A stretch of DNA of 64,000 nt from NCBI GenBank assembly GCA_944989445.1, contig CALYLW010000320.1:179501-243500 (forward strand), written 5' to 3'. Source of the DNA: Ampullaceana balthica. Lineage: Eukaryota; Mollusca; Gastropoda; Lymnaeidae. This document shows, piece by piece, positions 48,801-59,070 of the stretch. The translations under genes were made by a program, and so were the position numbers. Below the pieces are notes generated by a model that was not told where the DNA came from, did no database searches, and saw only the letters and a program-made list of their open reading frames with translations. The stretch's first letter is position 1. Every line of letters starts with the position of its first letter.

Positions 48801-50988
48801 GTCATGGGAGGCCAGACCTGTAGTAACTAAGAGTCATGTCTCAAAATAAAATAAAAATGTTTAGAGCCGCATTAAAGCACTATCGATTATTAAACCTGAC
48901 TTGGAAATCTTCCAATAATCCATGTAACATTTCTTTCATAACTTGTACACATGTTGCAATGTGAATACAGAGGAGCCCCATGCGGCCCGCTGGCCGCTGT
49001 TTGGCCACCGCTTGTTTAGTTCGATCAATGTGTCGGTAGGTGGGTTGGTTCTATGGTTCTTTAACAGGTAGGTATGAAAAATAAAAATTGGGTTGCTGAT
49101 ATATTGATGGCTGAGTAGTTTTGTTGTTTTTGTTTTTTGGTAATAATTGCAAAAGCAGTATGGTTTGGGAATACGATACAAAATACACAAACAAATTAAG
49201 TAATGAAAACAATAAATTTAAGCTATATTGTTTAAGTAATACAAAAGTAAACGTTTAGGCTATTTTAATGCCTTCGTCAGTACAATTAACATACAGTAGT
49301 TACACAAGTATAAAAATTATATTTAAAATATTAATACATACTATATAAAGGAAAAAAGTTAAGTAAAGATTTTTAAAAAATAGAAAAACAACAAACCAAT
49401 AATGACACAGGATATAAGACAAGGAATTACACAGGGAACGTTACATTGAAAACCAAACCGGGGAAAAAATTTAATTTATTATTATTAGGTAAAATTGTGA
49501 ATTTGGGTAAATCCATATAAAATCAATTATTCGTTTTATAAATCTATTTTCCATGTAGATCCTATCATGAGAATTGTTCGTTAATAATAAAATACATTTT
49601 GGATTAAACCAATTTTACCTTTTTATCTAACTATGGAATCTTTTTCCTGTTGTGGTTTTTCATTTTTAAAAAATCCTTTATATTAACTAGTAGAGTGTGC
49701 TTGAGGCCTTGATTGTTTGTTTGCCGAAAAAACTTTGGATCAATTTTTAACCCACTTTCCTATATGCTAGCAAGCTGAAATTTTGCATGCAGACTTGTGT
49801 CAATGATAAAAATGATGTGTAAAAATTTCAGATCGATCGCATGTACTGTAATTTAATTATTGAATTATTTAGATTATCTCTATTTATCTCTATGTATCTG
49901 TCACGTGTGAATCACACGTTGGATGACGGAGAGGTCACGTGAGTGAAAGCGCGGGACGGCAGAGTCGTCAGAAGTCTGTGTGTAATGGCGGAACGTATGT
50001 TTCAGGTCTCCACATTGTATAACTTCAAATTATATATGTACTGTGTATAGTGTAGATATTAGTTATTTTATTGAAACCAGTTCTTCAGAGGATTATTGTA
50101 TGCAAGGTTATGTATTGAGATAACGCCTACAAGATATATTAATAAGTAAAACATCACAAAGAAGATGTTATAGTATCATGTTAATTTTCGTGCTAGTGTC
50201 GTAGTGCGTATTATATTGAAAGACCTTTACACTACTTTTCTATAGTGCGGTGCGGTGCGTATTATATTAAACATGTTTTACGAGACTTAACTAAAATTTT
50301 GGATTTTTGGATTGTCGTGCGATACGTATGAACATTCTTTTAGTTATGTCTCGTATATAAAGGATTTATGGTCAAAAACTGTTTTTTTTATTGGAGTTTT
50401 TTAAAATTACGTAACTATTTTCATTTATGTTCACGTCAAATAATAAAGCTTAATTTCATTGTTTTCATTACACAATTTGTTTGTGTATTTTGTATTTTAT
50501 TTACAAGCTTTATCGCCGTCCTTCTCTATATGATATGTGGGAATACGATAAATGACCATTTAAAAATATTTATTTACCATTAATATGTGCATTAATAAGT
50601 TTTTAATTCATATTAAATTAAATGTTTTAACTTGCATTATAGAGTTCAAGTGTGGTATGATCAACTTTGCACCAAGAGAGAGGAAATTTGCTCAAACGTT
50701 ATAGTCCAAGAAGCAGCATACCAAAAATTTAACATTCCAAAGGCATTGAAAGATTCACATTCCAAGTACAAAAAAATGAACGCATTCCTTAAAAAGTTGC
50801 TCCCTTCATTGGAGATAGGGGCTCAAGAAGCAACGGATGTAGAAATTGAACGGGCGGAATTAAATGTGCCTGTGGAAATACCCCCCAAAAGTGTATTATT
50901 TAAATTGCTAGATTTAGTATGGCTATGGTTACGGGTTCTATCTCCCTTACTTTTTCTTCTATTCATTCACTTGATTGTAATGTATTAG
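38645..50988 (+). CDS. Five-exon gene for a 252-residue membrane-hairpin protein, SLATT-like (tentative)
   Basis: Exons are 38645-38668, 39565-39703, 43232-43373, 48637-48744 and 50643-50988. All introns are GT-AG and the phases (0, 1, 2, 2) agree, giving 759 nt with no internal stop. The ATG has A at -3 and G at +4. Predicted protein: basic N-terminal helix (residues 9-45), a glycine-rich hydrophobic hairpin at about 47-63 and 66-84, a soluble helical region (about 100-215) with WEWLQKKAESY and VWYDQLCTKREEI, and a very hydrophobic C-terminal tail (about 221-252). A two-TM hairpin followed by long helices is the layout of SLATT-type 2TM effector domains, which in bacteria are thought to form membrane pores in nucleotide-signalled immunity; the match here is by eye only. 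The introns (896, 3528, 5263 and 1898 bp) are full of transposons. Existence of the gene is well supported; function is inference. Confidence 0.8.
39001..39042. repeat. GA microsatellite
   Basis: About 40 bp of AG repeats with a few interruptions, in intron 1 of the host gene. Confidence 0.95.
39043..39234. mobile_element. Possible hAT-like MITE in intron 1
   Basis: CAGTGCGGTAGCTCATGGTG on the left and GGGTGCGGTCGGCATTCC, then CTAGTGGC on the right resemble the G+C-rich ends of small hAT-like elements, with GGTGTCACCC present near both ends. It is flanked by GA and CA microsatellites. No target duplication could be fixed. Confidence 0.35.
39235..39260. repeat. CA microsatellite
   Basis: Thirteen CA units in intron 1, right next to the possible MITE. 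Confidence 0.95.
39565..39703 (+). CDS. Exon 2 of the membrane-hairpin gene
   Basis: The exon follows a pyrimidine-rich TTTTTAG acceptor and ends at a GTGAGT donor, phase 1. It encodes the basic helix (MRLRSYRASKMEY and following) and the first half of hydrophobic segment 1. Confidence 0.8.
39777..39846. repeat. CA/TA microsatellite
   Basis: A short CA run changes into TA repeats, in intron 2, 73 bp after exon 2. Confidence 0.95.
39998..40266 (-). repeat. 3' LTR of the antisense Gypsy element (end truncated or diverged)
   Basis: It shares 269 bp with the 5' LTR, but the 32 bp expected at its left-hand end (TGTAAAAGATC on the plus strand) are not recognisable. Confidence 0.75.
40435..40890 (-). 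pseudogene. C-terminal end of pol (after the integrase)
   Basis: This 151-residue minus-strand frame starts with WQPAVVVSAATTPRSCIV and DGVTHLRNNMLRQ, a pattern seen at the C terminus of many Gypsy integrases. The integrase core and the reverse transcriptase that should precede it are missing, which places the internal deletion between about 41000 and 40900. Confidence 0.55.
41016..41330 (-). pseudogene. Retroviral-type aspartic protease remnant
   Basis: The minus-strand frame contains FTLDTGAQVNILPH, the active-site loop of retrotransposon aspartic proteases, followed by a beta-rich stretch (TLPVVGKTSIKCSL). It follows the knuckles directly and in real elements would cleave Gag-Pol. The frame stops before any reverse transcriptase. 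Confidence 0.75.
41372..42145 (-). pseudogene. Gag remnant with two CCHC zinc knuckles
   Basis: On the minus strand a Gag body (WKVFKQSF near 42140, then EAVEVYNTFQWTG near 42020) is followed by a second frame (41372-41851) ending in two zinc knuckles, CKYCGKKHEPRKC and CNNCGQLNHFFAVC. An in-frame stop near 42064 and a frame change near 41845 break it. Gag with two adjacent knuckles and a protease after it is normal for Gypsy elements; the product would package RNA. Confidence 0.75.
42254..42554 (-). repeat. 5' LTR of the antisense Gypsy element
   Basis: It reads TGTGAGAGACG to TTTTACA on the minus strand, 301 bp, and is followed by the TGGTGTCAGAAGT primer-binding site. About 18 differences separate its shared 269 bp from the other LTR. 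Confidence 0.8.
43232..43373 (+). CDS. Exon 3 of the membrane-hairpin gene
   Basis: The acceptor is preceded by a long CT tract (CCCTCCCTCAG) and the donor is a perfect GTAAGT, phase 2. It completes hydrophobic segment 1 and encodes segment 2 (GGTILATPGIIVTLF), then a basic linker. Confidence 0.85.
45819..46005. mobile_element. 187-bp hAT-like MITE nested in the larger hAT element
   Basis: CAGGGCCGGTCTTA at the left matches TAAGACCAGCCCTG at the right as an inverted repeat. Flanks GCTGTACA and GCTGTACC agree at 7 of 8 positions, as for an aged hAT target duplication. Confidence 0.85.
46720..47107. mobile_element. C-rich TIR repeat nested near the right end of the hAT element
   Basis: CGTCAAAAATGACGTAACG at the left end is the inverted match of CGTGACGTCATTTATTGACG at the right, with runs of C inside (46763, 46830, 47058). 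A related internal segment occurs at 5222-5465. No clear target duplication. Confidence 0.5.
47704..48553 (+). repeat. Copy of the ACTAGC...GAATTATATATATAG repeat, carrying the CATA array
   Basis: Left part (TACTAGCGTATCACCCGTCA, then ATGACGGAAG) and TTTGGTGCGCTGCTTTC match the repeat at 6211-6735, and the sequence just after the array (GACGACGGGAATTATGTAT) matches that repeat's end. The microsatellite therefore sits inside the repeat. Confidence 0.55.
47919..48525. repeat. CATA/TACA tetranucleotide microsatellite, about 600 bp
   Basis: About 150 uninterrupted or nearly uninterrupted ACAT units with four or five single-base variants (for example CATTTATA at 48278 and 48358, and CATTCATA at 48428). 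Long ORFs of repeated YVCM or YIHT residues across it are artefacts. It ends 111 bp before exon 4 of the host gene. Confidence 0.98.
48637..48744 (+). CDS. Exon 4 of the membrane-hairpin gene
   Basis: The acceptor is TATTTTCAG; the donor GTAGGT is weaker than the others. The phase-2 frame is the one that joins both neighbours. It encodes an amphipathic helix with WEWLQKKAESY. If the weak donor were not used, the reading frame would stop at once (TAG at 48746), giving a form without the C-terminal tail. The exon begins only 111 bp after a 600-bp CATA array. Confidence 0.75.
49898..50160. other. GC-richer segment in intron 4, possible LTR fragment
   Basis: Begins TGTCACGTGTGAATCACACG, with a CGTGTGA/TCACACG hairpin, and runs into AT-rich sequence. 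It looks foreign to the intron but no repeat ends or duplication could be fixed. Confidence 0.25.
50643..50988 (+). CDS. Exon 5 (terminal) of the membrane-hairpin gene
   Basis: The acceptor TGCATTATAG leads into an open frame of 114 residues ending in TAG. It encodes helices with VWYDQLCTKREEI, then a proline-containing linker (VPVEIPPKS) and a long hydrophobic tail (LFKLLDLVWLWLRVLSPLLF and beyond) that reaches the C terminus, as in a tail-anchored protein. Confidence 0.85.
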
Positions 50989-51092
50989 TCAACAAATCTA
51001 ATAAGTCGCATTCACCAATATCTTATAGATAACCTCGATGTACTGTCCCTTAATTTATACGTTTACTTACCAATCGTTATAATTTATAATGC

Positions 51093-51098
51093 AATAAA
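51093..51098 (+). terminator. Polyadenylation signal AATAAA
   Basis: A canonical AATAAA lies 105 bp after the stop codon of the five-exon gene, which would give a short 3' UTR. It is the first such hexamer after the stop. Because AATAAA is common in AT-rich DNA, use is inferred from position. Confidence 0.5.
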
Positions 51099-51099
51099 T

Positions 51100-52549
51100 G
51101 TATGGTGGCCAAGGCTCTTCTCGTAGAAGCGAAAATTGCTATTTGCGTTAAATTCCAACAAAAACAAATGAAAAATCAACATTGACTTAATTGATATAAA
51201 TAAATTGTCCGTACGTACAGATGAAAATTAGTGGATGTTATAAGTGCAACGAGATTCAGAGAGGGTCCAATATGTTACCATTAACTTCTCCAAATTAGAC
51301 ACGGACCTCAAACACAAATAGAAATGATAGGGGTAATGTGTGTAAACTAATGGAAACAAAATTTGCTGACTTAATGGCGTATTCTACAAAATTCATTATC
51401 TTATTGAATTAAAGCTGGCATAACTTATATCCAAAAATAGCCACTCATGAACTAGTGCTCAACATTGCCTAACTTTTATCAAACCAATGATTCAGAAATC
51501 TTATAAAATTAATAAAAAAAATTAAAAGAACAAAAGTTTTCCTGCAAAATAGCGAATATACCATGGATTTATTTTTAACTTATTTGGAAAGTTAAAGATT
51601 ATTGAGAAATAGAGACAGACAAAAAGCTGAACGCGCCAACAAACGCAGTAACATAGCTGGTGACAAATATTTTTCTTTTATAATTTTTGTTTTTTTATAA
51701 TTTTGAGACATCTACTATATGCGGTCAATGATGCCCAAAATTACTCACAAACGTGTAACGCTAAAAATTTTTTGCTGAGGCTACTCACAGATAAACTATT
51801 GAAATACTTAATGGATGTTTTGACATTGGCTAAATTGTTATGTGGAGAACTTGTCATTTTAATCGAAATTTCCAGTCAAGAATTGAGATAGCACATTTTT
51901 GATGATCAAAGAGAATATGTTTTACAGCAAAATAGTTGAGAAGAAATTTGTATAAATCACAAGCTGATACAGATAAGTTACTGTAAGAACTCATGTGAGG
52001 TTTCGGCAATTACAGAATTATGATTTTTGTTCACCATCTAAGATATGGGACTTTGAAATTTTGTCTTCAAATTAGATTATTCAAATTCAGAGTATTTCAC
52101 TAACATTGTCAAGCAAGGACTATTTTACCTCACGAGTAAAACATGAATTAATGAATTCACTTTCACTTGATTTATCGAATTTTAATATATTTTGGCTCGG
52201 AGTTACCCTGCCTAGAACAATATCCTTAATTTGACCAATGTTTACAACGATCATCAATAATGCAAGCCGTGAGAGAAGCTTCTTAGAATTAAGTTGATGA
52301 AAAATTAATTACGACCAGTACCGAATACTCCAAGATTAATCTATAGCTATGTCGGGTGTTGAGCATGGCATAGCTGACGACTTTGATTTTTCAAAGTTTG
52401 TTCATTGTGAAAAATCATAAAACTTTTTTAAAAAAAGAAAACTTTTATACATACATTTATCTAAAACATTTTATTGTATAGTGTCTTTATTATTACCTTC
52501 TAATAAAAAATTATCTTTTCTATATAGCATCAACATTTTTTTTTCGTAA
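51100..52549. other. Intergenic AT-rich sequence
   Basis: Downstream of the host gene. Nothing recognised. Confidence 0.5.
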
Positions 52550-52612
52550 AAGAAAAGGGGGGGGGCAAGATTTGTTCTGCCCCGGCAGCACATAACCACA
52601 TTACGCCGCTGA
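52550..52612. other. Right end of a hAT-like element (partner end not found)
   Basis: TGCCCCGGCAGCACATAACC and ATTACGCCGCTG form the kind of end seen at 47166. A possible worn left end (CAGTAACATAGCTGG) is at 51644 but its flanks do not match. Confidence 0.35.
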
Positions 52613-53869
52613 CGACAGCTGTTCTCGCTGTTTACGATAGAAAAAAAAATGTTTTTACTAGATTTATTCCTTAGATAACAAATAAATAGTTTAAAAATAA
52701 AATCATAAGCTCTGAGTCGATTTGTAGTTTTTTCATTGTTATGTTTTTACCTTTGCCTTACTCACAGTAAATATATAAGCTTCTTCTCTTAGGCCTTAAG
52801 AGTGAATATTAATTTTTTTGTTAAACAAAAGATTTAAAGAAGTAAAAAGTTTTTGTGTATTTATGTCCCGATTTCTGTTTGTTGTGAAATATCTTTGAAG
52901 AAGCAGGTTTTTATGTCTTCACCAGGCAGGTTTTTAGCACCCTTACTTTATTCAAATAACGATAATATGTTAACAGTCCTATCTTTTATTGCATCTTCTA
53001 ATAATATTTTGTATAATTCGAAAAATATAGTGTTATGTTAATCATTTTGTAATTTAAAAATGCTGTGGCTTATTCGAATTATACATTTTTAAAGGTTAAA
53101 AAAACAAAATCAAACACTGTATTATAATAAAGGCATTAATTAGTTGATACAAGAGTGAAACCAGATCAACAAGGAGGCGACTGAACCTGTAACGGAAGCT
53201 AAAGATTTTTTTTTAAATATCATTTACCCGAGTTGAGAGCGATTTATTTCTCGCAAAATCGAACTCTAGCTATTTACATAACTACGCAAAGCCTGTAGGC
53301 TAAATTATCAGCCCAATCATGGGGTTTAAGTAAAAAGAAAAATGATACATTGCTCATTTGATTAAAAAAACACAGTATGACTTATGTTCATGAGGTACAG
53401 CACATAAGTTAATGAGTTTTATTATAACTTTTTTAAAATTATAATTTCTCATCAAGATGATAACTGCCTTATCAACATCGTCTTTCTCGTAGTAAAATTG
53501 GCGTTCTTTCAACAGCCTGCATTGTCCAGCAATTATCAGCTACAATTTACAACACTGGCCTAGTTACAATTACTGGATTTCTGGTACTGGAATTCTGAAA
53601 CTTGAGGTCAAGCAGGGCTATCACGTGACTTCTCATCTACATTTCACTATTGACAGCCTAGACAAGACAGAAAAGTTGGTTCATCGGTTGCCTTCCTTTT
53701 CCTAACACACGTTGTGTCGTAGGAACAATCTGGCTTCGTTTCAAGAACCTTCAGTGTCTCACGTTCACCATTAATTCAGCTAACTTTCCCAAACATGATT
53801 TGAATGCACTCATACTCTCATTTATAGATCTCTCTTTTGCCTTCTAAATTAGAAATCTTTAATTTTTAT
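52613..53869. other. Intergenic AT-rich sequence
   Basis: Nothing recognised. Confidence 0.5.
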
Positions 53870-54115
53870 ACCAAACACCCGCCCCACGTTTTTAGTTATA
53901 TTAAATCAAAGTACTTGAACTTACCAGTTTTAAATTATTTTCTTCTTTTTAGTCCGCTTGTAAAAACGTGATTTTTAAAAATCATTTTTTACCTTTATTT
54001 ATTTTATTCTTTTTAGTCCACTAATAAAAACTTGTTTTTTAATAATATTTTTTTACCTCTATTTATTTTACCAAACACCTCACAAGCGCCCGCCAAACGT
54101 TTTAAAAACATTGTG
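53870..54115. repeat. Fragment of the long-TIR family seen at 2582-3533
   Basis: ATTAAATCAAAGTACTTGAA, TTTTAGTCCGCTTGTAAAAA and CACCTCACAAGCGCCCGCC match the TIRs at 2582 and 3430. Confidence 0.6.
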
Positions 54116-54117
54116 AT

Positions 54118-54420
54118 GTGGTAACGGGGGAACCCACAGATGTCAACAAAAGCCGACGGTACAGTTTCTTATATATAGACTATAGATAAAATAAAAAGTT
54201 CAATAATTTAATAACGGTACATTCGATCGATCTGATTTTTTAATACAATGCATTGTCATCCAAGATCTATCTGTGGTAAAAATTTTCAGATCTCTAGGTC
54301 CATCAGAAGTGGTTCAATTTTACGTTGGCAGATTTGAAAAAATCTTGGAAAAAAACAAACAAACAATGCCCAACGAAAGCGAGTTAATAAAAATGTGGTA
54401 AAAAAGGAAATAATAGTTAA
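54118..54420. repeat. MITE copy, subfamily 2
   Basis: ACGGTACATTCGATCGATCT, CCAAGATCTATCTGTGG and TTTTACGTTGGCA match 4680-4860 closely. It is joined directly to the long-TIR fragment on its left. Confidence 0.6.
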
Positions 54421-54779
54421 AGAAAAAACTCTTTACACTTTAAATACATCAGTGATTGATACAAAAAATACATAATAACCCCCCTCCCCCCGATGTCAAT
54501 ATAGAAAAGGACATTGTAACTGATTTGAGCATTACAGACAGATAACATTGACAACGTACATTATAAATTTGCACTGGAACATTTCGTTAGATATAACGTG
54601 TAAATAAAAATCCGCATGTGAATCCTCATCAGAAAAAGATGACTTGATTTTGGTAACTGGTATCGTCAAAGAGGTAAGGATATGAAATAGCCTAAAGCTT
54701 AGTTGGAACAAGAAAGTGGGAAACGGTTACAGCATACCTTCGGTAAGAGAAAACGAAAATTCTATCAAGTTAGTTAGGG

Positions 54780-55490
54780 GGTGGCCTCTACGGGGCTCGG
54801 CGGATGAGTAGGTAGTGGGGCACGGACCTGACCGCGACTCGGCGACCTGAAACCAACAACTCCCGGCAGGCAATGCCAAAGTCCGATATGTTAGGTGTTA
54901 GGTGCTAGTCACATATGATTACAGTCGCTGTACGGATCTTAGACAAAGCATCTTAAATGCATTGTCGATGATGAAAGCCAAAGTACCCGTTGAGGGTCGG
55001 GTAAATCCGAAGCGACCGTTTCGTCCCCCTCAATTTTACTAGCAACGCCAATGAGCGGTGCCGGTTTAGGGCCAGGAGCGCCAGTATGGATTAGCAAAAG
55101 GAACCGCGAAGATCGCAGCGGACGCCAGCTCTGAGGAAACCTTCCAGTGGGGGTTGCACCCTAGGTAGGACATTGATGATCCCCCGCATAGCGGCGGTCC
55201 TAACCATTGAGACTCGTATGCTTTGCCGGGGTGGCGCCAAAGTGGTAGCGGGTCATAGTAAGGCAATTCCACCCCTCCTTGTGAGGCCAACTTAGTGGGA
55301 GGCATCTTCGACTTTCTGTCCTGGATGCCCAGGTGGCCGCTTCAGAAGCGACCGCTCCGGGGGGGGGGTGCCCAGCTGTCACGTCCTTTTCTGGGGGAGG
55401 GGGCCAGATAGCTGGGAGGGTCTTCCAGGAAGACCCATGAAGGGCACTAGGCTCGGGGCTTCTGATTTTCTTCCACATGTAGGATCAAGT
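54780..55490. repeat. GC-rich dispersed repeat, copy 1 (perhaps a LINE 5' UTR)
   Basis: Strongly G+C-rich against its surroundings. 55110-55480 (CAGCTCTGAGGAAACCTTCC, TTGATGATCCCCCGCATAGC, GGGTGGCGCC) matches 59976-60330. The upstream part has ACCTGACCGCGACTCGGCGA and ACCAACAACTCCCGGCAG, G-rich like known LINE leaders. No coding frame is conserved between the copies. Confidence 0.55.
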
Positions 55491-57430
55491 TAGTTAAACA
55501 CGATTTGTTTCTATATGTAGTGGCAGCTACAGGATGAATCTGACTGAAGGGGAGATGAAAGGAATTTTGATTTAAGGCTTCAATTACTTTGTGATCTTGT
55601 TTTAGTATTTATTTCTTCATGTTTATTTATTATTTATTCAAGGATTGATGTTTACAGAAAAAATGTTTAAAGGTTAATGTTTTAAATTAAACATTCATTC
55701 ATTAATGTTTATAAGTCACATCTTTATTGAAAACTTATCAATGATAAGTGTCTATATATTAATTTTTGATAGATTGTTGTTTATAAAAAATTTTGAAGAT
55801 TAACGTTTATACATTAATTATTTAAAAAATTATTTTTTGTAAGAATCTATCTGTAAGTAATATAACCTATCTAATTTTGACTTAACTGTGAAAATGACGT
55901 TCCGTCCTTGATATAGACAATGACTAGGGCAAGTAATATCATATTCATTCCCCATTTATATTGCATCTGTATAGTTTAGGCTAATGTTTTCCTCTACGTT
56001 TAATTGATTTTAATGTGTTGATTTTCTCTGGTAGATATTTATAAAGCCCTTAGTTCTCAAGGTTAGCTACATCTAAAAAAATACTATGTACTATGTTATT
56101 TCTTGGTACATTTTTGTTTGAACTCAATCTCTCTTACAGAAAGGAAATAAATTTTTGTTGATAATTTCATTTTAAATTGACACTTCAAAAAATAATAACA
56201 ATAATAAATAGATCTGTAAAGACATGGACTTTAAGAAAGGGGAATTTTCTTTATTTAAAAATGTTAAACTTCCCTATATATAATTAGATACAAAGATATT
56301 TTTTTATTATATAGAAATTGAATATTTAATTTTTAAATTCAGATGCCTTCATTATTAAAATGTTTAAATCGTTATCGACATTATCGATGCTAACTTTTCC
56401 CCCATCATTAAGCTCAATTCTAGTTGTTCTTAAAATACTTATTGAAATAGTTAAGCAAAGTAATAGTTGTGACAAAGAAAACATTTTGACATTGTTAGAC
56501 TAAATACTAGCTGCTTAAAACAGACATTATGACATCGGTAAGCAATGTGCTGCTTTTTACAAACTATACATTTTGCCATCTTTAAGCTAAACGCTAGCTC
56601 ATAAAGCAAACATGTTTGACATTGTGCAGCTAAGAGCTAGCTGCTTAAACAAACTATTTTACACTGTACTCCCATGAGTGCAAGCTGTTCATACAGACCT
56701 TATCCAAACTTGGAGGATAGAAACCACATCTGACTACATACACATAGCACAATGACTGGTTTCATTAGACATATCCCGGAGACAAACGCCTTAATTGTTT
56801 CTGATTCTTCGTCGTTCATAAACTTAAGGTAAACGTGGTGCTACTGCATTCATTGGTTTATGGACCAATGAGGCAGATGTTGCCTTAAGTGGAGTTTTAT
56901 TCCATAGGTGACTTTGACAACTTTATTGATTAAATCGAATGCATTGATTTGCAGAAAAGGTGACTCACGAATTTCAATTGTAAAACATTTTCAGACCGAA
57001 TTTCTATTTGGACTTAAACTGACTACACAGAGATTTGAAGTCAATATTTTTTTACTCCTTTGACTAAGTTTCACTGGTAACATTTTGTTTCATCTATCAT
57101 AATCGATTTTTTTGCAGACACCCGCACATGTTGGTTAGTTATTATTTCTTTTTTATGGCCATAACTCACAAACAATCCTGAATTCACACCTCTAAAGCAA
57201 AGAGTTACAATGCAGAAGAGATATTTGAAGGACAAAAATAGTATTGCAGCGTGCAGTTGCCTTCTCTTTCAAATCATTCAAGATGTTAGCTATTTAAATC
57301 ATGTCAAATTTTATACAAAAATTGTTTTTTTTTCTACCGGTTCTGCTGCTGTCAATGGTAAAAGCTTGTGCCGAATTTTAAATCCTTAAACGAAGAGAAA
57401 TGTGCGAAATTTCAATTGATATGTCAACCA
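55491..57430. other. Intergenic AT-rich sequence
   Basis: Nothing recognised beyond short local repetition of GCTAACTGCTAGC-like words near 56500-56650. Confidence 0.45.
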
Positions 57431-57439
57431 GTACACTAA

Positions 57440-57668
57440 TAGAAAACCTACATCCAGCAGTGTGAGACAAGCCCTCACATGGAACCCCCAAGGCAAGAGA
57501 AAAAGAGGTCGTCCCAAAATGACCTGGAGAAGGGAACTGGAGGCAGACACCAAAATGAGCGGGCACAGCTGGGAGCAGATAGAAAGATTGGTGCATGACC
57601 GGGATGCCTGGAAAACCTTTGTTCGTGGCATATGCCCCAGATGGGACGAAGGGCGATGATGATGACAC
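57440..57668 (+). pseudogene. C-terminal tail of a non-LTR retrotransposon ORF
   Basis: The plus frame reads RQALTWNPQGKRKRGRPK, MTWRRELEAD, SWEQIERLVHDRDAWKTFV and CPRWDEG, then TGA, followed by GATGATGAT. These are the last residues and the 3' tail of a common animal LINE type. 5'-truncated. Confidence 0.8.
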
Positions 57669-59035
57669 TAATAGTTAAGTAAAACAAAAACAAAAACAAC
57701 AAAACAAAACAAATTGGGTTAGTCAAGGAGAAGGGGGGAGGATAAAATATGATATCTGGATTTCAGTAACAACGATGAGGTTAAATTTTTCAGATCAACT
57801 TCACCACACAGCAGTTAAATATGGATAGAATTATACTTAATACTGACCATTTGAAGAAATATTAATTCTCTAAAACAAAAGTTTACGTGAATAATACGCT
57901 TTTACAAAACACTATTCGACATATAAGGTTGATGTCCCCAATACCTTTGATATCAGTTCAAAAGGTTGAAAATTTCATTGATGTTTGGTTCGGATATATC
58001 AAGACATGCTTTAATAAACATTGGTAATATGATTTAAATGCTCAATGTCAGAAGATCAAAAACAAAAGATGCAATTGTGAAATTTCGTGTTTAAATGTGT
58101 ATATAATGATATACGAACTAATTTTACATTTGTAATAACTTGCATTGCAAAACTAAAATACAATTACTTCACTATACTGTAAAACCAGCAATTTTTAAAA
58201 TCCAATTTTGTTCAGACCACTTTTCAAGATGCATCATAAGAAGTCACTCAACTGTAACATTCCAGATTTAATTTGTCTGGATTCTTTCATCCGTTCTACT
58301 TCAAGATGAACTGTTAGTATGGGATTTCTTTTTTTAAGCAAACACATGTGTTCTACTATGTGTGAACAACCTTTCTACTTTAACAATGAACTGCTATTAT
58401 GGGATTTCTAATTAAAACATATACATGTGCTCAACTATGTGTGATGCTTCAATATTTTATGAACAATAAAACGAAACAAACTCTTTAAACCGACATTGAT
58501 ATCTCTAATAAAATGTTAATTAAAAACATAAACATAACAATAAATAACTAAATAAATATTGTGAAACAAAAAAATCAACAACAGAAGAAAGAGAGGGAGA
58601 TAAGGAGATTGAGAGAAAGAGAGACGAGAAAAAAGATAATGAAAAACACAAAGAAGTTTTTAGTTCTTACTAAAAGAAAGAAATTAAAACTAAAACAAAT
58701 CAACAAAAATATTAAATAGTAAGACAAAAAATAATTGCATTTGAAAAGTTTCTACTGTGAATCGAACCAATCCTCGTCAGCTCCATAACCGAAATCGTAT
58801 ATGTTCCAACGATTCCAACGTCGGCACTTTCCAAAATGCATCAAAGACTTATGGAGAATTTTCTTAATGATAAGTTTAAACACTTAAAAATTCTCTGCCA
58901 ATCACAGCATTTAAAAGTACGAGATGAACATCAAACAATTAATAAGCACTCGACCTAAGATAATTTAAAAACTTAGTTGTGTTTTTCTTTGTTCTTAATA
59001 TCTTGTAAACGAAAATCGTTGATCCCCCCTCCTTC
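57669..59035. other. Intergenic AT-rich sequence
   Basis: Nothing recognised. GGGATTTCT plus an ACATGTG-like motif occurs twice (58320, 58398). Confidence 0.45.
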
Positions 59036-59039
59036 TTGC

Positions 59040-59070
59040 CACTAATCCCCGCCATGCTGCTACGCCACTG
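59040..59070. other. Right end of a hAT-like element (partner end not found)
   Basis: GCTGCTACGCCACTG is the CAGTGGCGTAGC end read from the other strand, with a pyrimidine-rich run before it. No matching left end seen. Confidence 0.35.

Noticed and set aside
51644..52612. Complete hAT element between a CAGTAACATAGC end and the CGCCGCTG end
   Set aside because: The 8-bp flanks (AACAAACG and ACGACAGC) do not match.
55066..55478. GC-rich minus ORFs of 79 and 92 codons
   Set aside because: Inside a dispersed GC-rich repeat; the frame is not kept in the second copy at 59970.
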